From the NCBI RefSeq assembly GCF_044377145.1, contig NZ_JBILJQ010000004.1, positions 62,001 to 126,000 on the forward strand: a stretch of 64,000 nt of DNA, read 5' to 3'. A model generated the notes under the pieces. The model had not been told where the DNA came from. It made no database searches and saw only the letters and a program-made list of their open reading frames with translations. Each line of letters opens with the position of its first letter. Within the stretch, counting starts at the first letter, position 1. The position numbers and the translations under genes are program-made. Below are positions 58,556 to 64,000 of this stretch, one piece after another. The stretch comes from Aquimonas sp044377145 (GTDB taxonomy: Bacteria > Pseudomonadota > Gammaproteobacteria > Xanthomonadales > Xanthomonadaceae).

Positions 58556-59860
58556 CTAGTCGCCGACCGCCTGCACATCCGGGAAGCGCACCCGCGCGAT
58601 GGTGCCGACGGCGGCCTCGCTTTCCATCGTGACCGGCCAGCCGAAGCGGGTGGAAAGGCGGCGCACGATGGTCAGGCCGACCCCTTGCCCGCCCTCCTTG
58701 CGCAGCCCGCCACGGAAGAACGGGTCGAAGGCACGATCGAGTTCATCCGGCGTCATGCCGCAGCCGGTGTCTTCGACGCTGATGTGGTCGGGATGGATGT
58801 GCACCACCACGCTGCCGCTGTCGGTGTAGGCGCAGGCGTTGCGGATCAAGTTGGACAGGATCACCCGCAGCACCCGCGGGCTGCCGTGCAGCGCAAACGC
58901 AGCGTGCTCATGAATGCTCAGCTCAACCGGCTTGTCACTCAGCAGCGGCCGCGCTTTCTCGACTTCGTCGGCGACCACTTCATTGATGACGAAGTCTTCT
59001 TCGGGCAGGCCCTGATCGCCTTCTCTGGCAAGGATGAGGAAAGACTCGATCAGGGCCTCCATGTCGCGGGCGGAGCTCAGGATCCGCTTGATCTGGCGCT
59101 TGGCGTAGGGCGGCAGATCCTCCTCCGCGCACAGCACGTCGCAGGCAATGCGGATGACCGTCAGCGGGCTGCGCAGCTCGTGACTTGCATCGCGGGTGAA
59201 ATCGCGTTCGCGCTCGACGAAGGCTTCGATTTGCGAGGCGAAGTCGTGCAATGCATGCGCCAGCACCAGCACCTCGCCTTCCACGTCCAAGGGCAGCTGC
59301 TCAGGGGCGAGCGTCTCGAGGTTGGGCTTCTTCGGGTCCCAATGCTGGACCACGCCGGCCAGCCAGATCACCGGCGACACAGCGCGCCGGGAGATCCGAT
59401 AGGTGCCCCAAGCGATGATGTAGATCACCACCAGCACCAGCACCAGCGGCACCGCGCCGAAGAAGAACGCCAGCGCATTGACCTGCTCGGCGTCGAACAC
59501 CAGCAGCAGCCGGCCGTCCGCGCTGTCCTCTACCAGCACCAGCGAACCGCCGCGCGCCTGCGGCAGGCTGTGATAACCGGCGCTCAGACCACGCAAGTTC
59601 GCCGGCAGAACGTCTTCAGCCTGCCCCGGCCGCTGCAGGAACCCGCGCATATTGAACGTGTCCGGCAACGATGCCTGCGGATCGCGCGCCAGACGCTCAT
59701 GGAAATGCCGCGCCTCATCGGTCAGGGCACGCTGGATCAGCACGTCTTTCAGCACCGCCGAGGCGCCATACACGCCAAGCACGGTGGCGCAGCTGATCGC
59801 CGCGATCTGCAGAATGAAAGCCGCCCAGATCTTGCGACGCAGGCCGGTGGAGATACGCAT
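58556..59860 (-). CDS. Two-component sensor histidine kinase
   Basis: A 434-residue inner-membrane kinase. TM1 is at ~10-33 and TM2 at ~132-155, with a ~100-residue periplasmic sensor between. The H box is FTRDASHELRSPLTVIRI (histidine at about 228), followed by the N box NLIRNACAYTDSGSVVVHI, and G boxes SVEDTGCGM and GGQGVGLTIVRRLSTRFG. The response regulator gene lies 400 bp upstream on the same strand, separated by heptad-repeat elements. The stimulus is unknown. Confidence 0.92.
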   Translation of the reverse strand: MRISTGLRRKIWAAFILQIAAISCATVLGVYGASAVLKDVLIQRALTDEARHFHERLARDPQASLPDTFNMRGFLQRPGQAEDVLPANLRGLSAGYHSLPQARGGSLVLVEDSADGRLLLVFDAEQVNALAFFFGAVPLVLVLVVIYIIAWGTYRISRRAVSPVIWLAGVVQHWDPKKPNLETLAPEQLPLDVEGEVLVLAHALHDFASQIEAFVERERDFTRDASHELRSPLTVIRIACDVLCAEEDLPPYAKRQIKRILSSARDMEALIESFLILAREGDQGLPEEDFVINEVVADEVEKARPLLSDKPVELSIHEHAAFALHGSPRVLRVILSNLIRNACAYTDSGSVVVHIHPDHISVEDTGCGMTPDELDRAFDPFFRGGLRKEGGQGVGLTIVRRLSTRFGWPVTMESEAAVGTIARVRFPDVQAVGD

Positions 59861-59903
59861 TGACGGAGCCCGGGGGATGGATTGCGGTGGGATGTTGGTC
59901 GAG

Positions 59904-60071
59904 GGGATTAGCGAATCGCGATTCGGGATTCGGGATTCGGGATTCGGGATTCGGCATGCAACAACAGTGGGGCGTCGAACCGTGGACTGCGCTGCTGCGC
60001 TGATCGCCTTCAGCCGCGGCCGCGGTCACACCGACTTGAATCCCGGGACCGGGATTCGGGAGCTGGGATGC
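59904..60071. repeat. Heptad-repeat element C, first copy
   Basis: Seven GGGATTC-type heptads (59904-59952, four perfect) lead into an ~85-bp core, closed by GAATCCC (60038-60044) and three more GGGATTC-type heptads (60051-60071). The core (GCATGCAACAACA...TGAATCCC) is clearly homologous to the adjacent second copy at 60068-60150 (GATGCAACGACA...TGAATCCC), so the region is a tandem duplication of one element. Confidence 0.8.
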
Positions 60072-60143
60072 AACGACATACGCCGTCAAGCCGTGGGCTG
60101 CCCTGCTTCGCTGCTCGCCCCAGGCCGAGGCCGCAACGGCTCT

Positions 60144-60255
60144 GAATCCCGAATCCCGAATCCCGAATCCCGAATCCCGAATCCCGAATCCCGAATCCCG
60201 AATCCCGAATCCCGAATCCCGAATCCCGAATCCCGAATCCCGAATCCCGAATCCC
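60144..60255. repeat. Perfect array of 16 GAATCCC heptads
   Basis: Sixteen uninterrupted copies of GAATCCC (112 bp) form the right arm of the second copy of element C. It ends 5 bp before the response regulator's stop codon. Perfect homogeneity implies a length-variable locus prone to slipped-strand changes. It accounts for much of the 400-bp gap 59861-60260 between regulator and kinase genes, in which I see no gene. Confidence 0.95.
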
Positions 60256-60260
60256 GGCCC

Positions 60261-60986
60261 TCAACCGACCCGCTGCGCCGGCTCGGTCTCAAGCTCGGCC
60301 AGACGGTAGCCGGCGCTATGGATGGTGTGCAGCAGCTGGCGCTCGAACGGCTTGTCGATCACCTTGCGCAGGTTGTAGAGGTGGCTGCGCAGGGTGTCCG
60401 AATCGGGCAAGGCGTCGCCCCAGATCTCGCGCTCTATATCGCGCCGGCTGACCACGCGGGGCGACTCGCGCATCAGGATGGTCAGCAGCTTCAGGCCGAT
60501 CGGCGACAGCTGCAGGTCGCGACCGGCACGGGTCAAGCGCAAGGTCGCGGTGTCGAGTACGAGGTCACCGACCTTGAGTACTTCAGCGCTGACCTGGCGA
60601 CGGTCGCGACGGATCAGCGCGCGCACGCGGGCTTCGAGTTCCTGGATCGCAAAGGGCTTGACCAGATAGTCGTCGCCGCCGGCCTCAAGCCCGCGCACCT
60701 TGTCGTCCAGCGAATCACGTGCGGTCAGCATCAGCACCGGCGTCGACTTCTTGGCCTCCTGGCGCAGGCGACGACACACTTCAAGTCCGTCGATGCGCGG
60801 CAGCATCAGGTCGAGCACGACGACGTCATAGCTGTTCTCGACCGCCAGCCGCAGGCCGTCTGCGCCGTCGCTGGCATAGTCGACTCCGAAGCCTTTGCGC
60901 TCCAGATATTCACCGACCATCTCCGAGATGTTGCGGTTGTCTTCGATCAGCAGGATCAGGCCAGCGGATTCTTCGCGAGATTTCAT
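60261..60986 (-). CDS. OmpR-family response regulator
   Basis: A 241-residue two-component regulator. The receiver domain (residues ~9-125) has the acidic pair in LILLIEDNRNIS, the phospho-acceptor aspartate in VVVLDLMLPRIDGLEV, the threonine in VLMLTARDS and the lysine in DDYLVKPFAI. The C-terminal winged helix (~145-235) contains LSPIGLKLLTILMRESPRVVSR and TLRSHLYNLRKVIDKPF. GGAG lies 7 nt before ATG 60984-60986; the open frame upstream of that is not conserved. It should be phosphorylated by the kinase encoded downstream. Confidence 0.94.
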   Translation of the reverse strand: MKSREESAGLILLIEDNRNISEMVGEYLERKGFGVDYASDGADGLRLAVENSYDVVVLDLMLPRIDGLEVCRRLRQEAKKSTPVLMLTARDSLDDKVRGLEAGGDDYLVKPFAIQELEARVRALIRRDRRQVSAEVLKVGDLVLDTATLRLTRAGRDLQLSPIGLKLLTILMRESPRVVSRRDIEREIWGDALPDSDTLRSHLYNLRKVIDKPFERQLLHTIHSAGYRLAELETEPAQRVG

Positions 60987-61355
60987 GGTCGTGCTCCGGG
61001 GGTGGGATTTCACGGACGTGAATAGAACACCGGCGCGGTGATTGGGGTGTGAACCGTTGGACATCGACCCTGCACACCCGCACCGCACCCGCCACCGGCG
61101 GCACAACCCGAGCCACGCCCACGGCAACCTGCAGCGTTTTTGGGGCCACCACGCTTGACGATGCCGAATGCGGTCGTTGCCGCCATACGAGTCCCAAGTG
61201 CACCTGCGCAGGGCGAGACCAGTTCGCTCGCGGGCGGCAGCGGGGCTCTTGGCCGCCGCGCTCAACATGCCTACCGACAGGTTGCATGGCTGCGCGGCAG
61301 GATGCGCCGCCGCCACTAGCAGCGCCCTGCACACTCTCGTTGCCCACCCGAACGA
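60987..61355. other. 369-bp intergenic region upstream of the response regulator
   Basis: Lies between the end of the beta-propeller gene (61356) and the regulator start, both on the minus strand. It should contain the promoter of the two-component operon, but I found no hexamer pair with good spacing and no clear terminator for the upstream gene. No gene is recognised. Confidence 0.4.
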
Positions 61356-64000
61356 TCAGTAGACGCTGGCGGCCAGCAGCAGCGGCGTGGCGCCTGGGGC
61401 GTCCAGCTCGATCGCTTCCGCAGACGCCGCCGCCGCAGGCCGCTCCACCCGCAGCCGGTACACCAGCTGATGCGGGCTGCCACCGCCGCGCTGGCGGGAC
61501 TCTGCAGTACGCAGCGCGAGAACCAGCTCGGCCAGCGGCTGGTGCGCGCGGGCATCGCGATGCAGCTCGCCGTCATAGGACGTAGGCACCTCCAGCACAG
61601 ACTCGGCGAGCAGACCGCCGGCCGCATCCAGCCAACGCAGACGCAGGCCACCGGGCGTCGGCACCTGCTGGTTGGCCAGCAGCAGGCTGAGCCCGCGCAT
61701 CGAACCTGCGGGCAAGGCGATCGCCGCGCTGCGCTCAGGAAAGCGCGCAGCACCCAGGGCGCGGCCCGCAGGCGCCAGCTGCAGCGCCGAGCCGAGCACA
61801 AATTCCTCGCCACGCAGGCGCAACCTGCCTTGAGGCCAGGCCGCACTGTCGGTGATGCCGAGCCCGCCGCGGCTGCCCTGGAAGCGCTGGCCGGGCGCGA
61901 CATTGGCGTGTGCGGCAAGGTCGAGCGCGCTGGCCAGAGCGGGGGCAGTAAACACGCTCGCGCCCAAGCGGGTTCCAGCATCTGCTGGCGGCGGACCGAA
62001 ATCGCGCTCACGCCGTCCCGACGCGCGGTTCGGCGCGGCGTCGATGTCTGCGATGATCGAACCCGCAGAGGCTGGACCGACCCTGGCTGCGCTGACAGGA
62101 ACCTGGACAGCAACGACGGCTCCAGAAGCAGACAACGCGCCACCAGTGGATGACAGGCGGCCGTCCGTCAAACCGCCCGTTGATGCCGCGCTCAGCGCCG
62201 AATCAGCTTGCGGCGCCAGGTCTTCGGCCTCCTGCAGCAGGGCGGACACGGCGCGTGCATCGGCCAGGAACGGCAGCAGCAGGCGACGGCCGTAGTGGCT
62301 GCGCGCCTGCAGCTGGCGGCCGTCAGCGCTGAAGGCGAGCTGGGCCAGCACATCGTCCTCGGCGATCCGCAGCGGCTGCAGCGGCGCCAGCAGCTGACCG
62401 CGATGCAGGTCGATCCAGAGCACGCCGTCGCGCGCGCCGAGTGCCGCCCAATGGCGATCCGGGCTGATCGCCGCGGCCTCGCCGGATTCGCCGCCGAAGT
62501 TATGCAGCTCGAAGCGCTTGCCGTCGCGATACAGCGCCGGCCGCGGGCCGTGACCCAGCCAAGCCTCGCCCAGGTCGAAGACCCGCGCGTGCGCGAATGG
62601 CGTATCGATGCGCTGGATGCGCTCGGCGCCGCCACGGCCATCCAGCCGCCAGTGTTCCAGCGTGGCCGGCAGCAGCAGGCTGCGGCCCAGGGTGGACAGC
62701 AGCAGATCATCGGCGCGATCGGCGCGATCGGCGTCCACGCGAAAGCCGGCGTCACCGATGAACAGTTCACCTGCGCCGGTTTGCAGCACGGCGCGCTCGG
62801 CACCGCTGGACGTGTCCAGCACGCGCAGGCTGCGTCCCTGCCACAGCAGCAGACGGCTGCCGTCGGCAGACAAACGCAGCCCGCCAGGCAGGCCGGCGCT
62901 GCGGAAGGCCGGGCCGATCCAGGCGCGACTGACGATGTCGAGGCTGCGCCATTCGATCGCCAGCGGTTCTGGGTCGGCAATCCAGCCGACCAGGGCGCGT
63001 GGTGCAGACGCCGCCAGCAGCAGGTACTGCGCGCTGTTGGGCAGCTCGATCGCGCCCAGCGCGCCGCCGCGCTCGCCGATAAGCAGCTGCGAGCCGGCGG
63101 CATACACCTGCCGCTGACCGTCGGCGGAGAGCTCCATCCGATACGCGGGCGCGGTCGGCAGCGACTTCAGCGTGGCCGACAGTTCAGCGTCCGAGGGCAG
63201 CTGCGCGGACGACAGCGCCTGCACATCGCCCGGCTGCAGGCTGCTCGCGACCAGCCCGGTCTGCGCGGCCGGCAGCCGATACAGCTTGAGCTCGCCCTCG
63301 CTGCCATGGCTTGCCATCAGGCCGCGCTGCGGGGCCAGCGCGGTGGCCTGGAAACCGATCACCGCGCCGCGATGACGCAGCAGGCGCAGCGCGCGAGGCT
63401 CCAGCTGGCCGCTGGCGGTTTCAGTCAGCTGCCACAGGGCCGCACGACCATCGTTGGCGAGCAGCCAGCGGCCGTCAGGATCAAGCGCCGCGGAGTTCAA
63501 GCCGGCGGCGCCACTGCGGATGCGCGGGCTGGCCCAGACCATTTGCTGCAGATCGAGCACACGCACGCTGCCACCGCCGTAGGAGACCACCAGCCGCCTG
63601 CCGCTGAAGCCGACATCGACCACTGCACCCTCGCCTGCCTCGCTGAACATGCTGGAGACGCCCGCCTCCACATCGACCACCCGCAGCTGGCCATCGGCAC
63701 TGCCCAGCGCCAGCCAGCGACCGCTGCTGTCGGCGCCCCAGCTGAGCAGTTCGGTTTCACCGCTGAAGGCATGCTGCTGCAGCACCGCGCCGCTGGCGGC
63801 GTCGAGCAGCTCCACCGCCTTGAAGCCCTGGATCGCGCAGGCCACGCGCGGTCGCTGTGGCAGCAGCAGACAGTGCTGCGTACCGGGCCGATGAAACAGC
63901 GCGCCGCGCGGCTGCCAGGGCTCAACCTGCCACAGCTGCAGCTGTTCATCCGATGAACGCAGCAGCGCCTGGCTGCCGTCGATGCTGTAGCTCGCCGCGA
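61356..64000 (-). CDS. Large WD40/beta-propeller-like protein, C-terminal part
   Basis: The reading frame continues without a stop from 61356 to the right edge, so at least 881 residues are encoded and the start lies outside the window. The part before the first candidate internal start (GTG 63845) is coherent coding sequence of the same type (SIDGSQALLRSSDEQLQLW). The bulk shows repeated propeller-blade patterns (SSGRWLALGSADGQLRVVDV, PDGRWLLANDGRAALWQL, SADGSRLLLWQGRSLRVLD, DRHWAALGARDGVLWIDL). The final ~190 residues form a separate beta-rich domain (LRLRGEEFVLGSALQLAPAG). Relatives are often attached to Ser/Thr kinases or sigma-factor systems, but the N-terminus needed to tell is missing. 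Confidence 0.72.
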   Translation of the reverse strand, partial: AASYSIDGSQALLRSSDEQLQLWQVEPWQPRGALFHRPGTQHCLLLPQRPRVACAIQGFKAVELLDAASGAVLQQHAFSGETELLSWGADSSGRWLALGSADGQLRVVDVEAGVSSMFSEAGEGAVVDVGFSGRRLVVSYGGGSVRVLDLQQMVWASPRIRSGAAGLNSAALDPDGRWLLANDGRAALWQLTETASGQLEPRALRLLRHRGAVIGFQATALAPQRGLMASHGSEGELKLYRLPAAQTGLVASSLQPGDVQALSSAQLPSDAELSATLKSLPTAPAYRMELSADGQRQVYAAGSQLLIGERGGALGAIELPNSAQYLLLAASAPRALVGWIADPEPLAIEWRSLDIVSRAWIGPAFRSAGLPGGLRLSADGSRLLLWQGRSLRVLDTSSGAERAVLQTGAGELFIGDAGFRVDADRADRADDLLLSTLGRSLLLPATLEHWRLDGRGGAERIQRIDTPFAHARVFDLGEAWLGHGPRPALYRDGKRFELHNFGGESGEAAAISPDRHWAALGARDGVLWIDLHRGQLLAPLQPLRIAEDDVLAQLAFSADGRQLQARSHYGRRLLLPFLADARAVSALLQEAEDLAPQADSALSAASTGGLTDGRLSSTGGALSASGAVVAVQVPVSAARVGPASAGSIIADIDAAPNRASGRRERDFGPPPADAGTRLGASVFTAPALASALDLAAHANVAPGQRFQGSRGGLGITDSAAWPQGRLRLRGEEFVLGSALQLAPAGRALGAARFPERSAAIALPAGSMRGLSLLLANQQVPTPGGLRLRWLDAAGGLLAESVLEVPTSYDGELHRDARAHQPLAELVLALRTAESRQRGGGSPHQLVYRLRVERPAAAASAEAIELDAPGATPLLLAASVY

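Noticed and set aside
60144..60255. CRISPR array
   Set aside because: The units are contiguous 7-mers with no spacers and no cas genes are present.
60010..60292. Short proteins made of repeated RDSGFGI units
   Set aside because: They are translations of the GAATCCC array; the heptad unit reads through all frames and there is no ribosome site.
62208..63956. 582-codon plus-strand open frame at the right end
   Set aside because: Gln/Arg-rich shadow of the minus-strand beta-propeller gene.
1..64000. tRNA, rRNA, integrase, transposase or prophage genes
   Set aside because: I looked for them on both strands and saw none; mobile DNA is limited to non-coding repeat elements.

Overview
The window is GC-rich and densely coded. 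Its gene content points to a gammaproteobacterium of the order Lysobacterales (Xanthomonadales): a DUF6164 protein, an ACT-domain prephenate dehydrogenase, a large DbpA-tailed DEAD-box helicase, a xanthomonad-type LacI regulator, etfBA, a big TonB-dependent receptor, and dispersed GGGATTC heptad arrays. This placement is an inference from gene families; no rRNA or tRNA gene is present to confirm it.

Layout. 1-10.2 kb: truncated LuxR-type regulator, then a minus-strand pgk-trhO-tyrA-DUF6164 group, a chemoreceptor, a YpfJ-type zinc metallopeptidase and a DeaD/CsdA helicase. 10.3-24.1 kb: LacI regulator, GNAT acetyltransferase, ATP-grasp protein, etfBA closed by a textbook terminator, a secreted TonB_C-like protein, a lipoprotein alkaline phosphatase, a small secreted protein of unknown function, a TPR/membrane/PAS-like protein, a second GNAT, an NDUFA9-like SDR and an aromatic/aspartate aminotransferase.

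24.5-40.5 kb is the most unusual part. Six tightly packed, mostly overlapping minus-strand genes run from a TTGACA promoter: an FAD / double cNMP-binding / four [4Fe-4S] fusion; a membrane protein with two His-x13-His pairs (a likely diheme cytochrome b); an FHA-TM-decaheme cytochrome c; a secreted double GlcG/HbpS protein; an outer-membrane beta-barrel; and a decaheme cytochrome fused to an LVIVD beta-propeller. A pentaheme cytochrome overlaps the last gene, and a double-FHA protein follows after 186 bp. Together they encode 25 candidate heme c sites and all the layers needed to carry electrons between cytoplasmic NAD(P)H and the cell surface. Cyclic-nucleotide and phosphothreonine sensing domains are built into the electron carriers. 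I infer a regulated porin-cytochrome-type electron conduit. A palindromic 30-bp repeat lies in frame between the start codon and the signal-peptide core of the surface decaheme gene.

40.5-49 kb is mostly housekeeping: cca, a MacB/FtsX-type permease, an HD-GYP protein, a Kbp/LysM protein, a VanZ-like protein, a MidA-like methyltransferase and a pteridine-reductase-type SDR. 49-57.2 kb looks like a polyhydroxybutyrate or hydroxyacid locus: a transporter-like hybrid histidine kinase, a type II-like PHB depolymerase lipoprotein, a TonB-dependent receptor and a divergent GntP permease, with a palindrome in the divergent promoter region. 57.3-64 kb: a DUF4397 secreted protein, a two-component system whose two genes are separated by heptad-repeat elements, and the C-terminal part of a large beta-propeller protein that runs off the window.

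Three loci carry copies of one repeat element: inverted GGGATTC/GAATCCC arrays flanking a core that shares a conserved inner end. Two sit between convergent genes and one sits inside the two-component operon.
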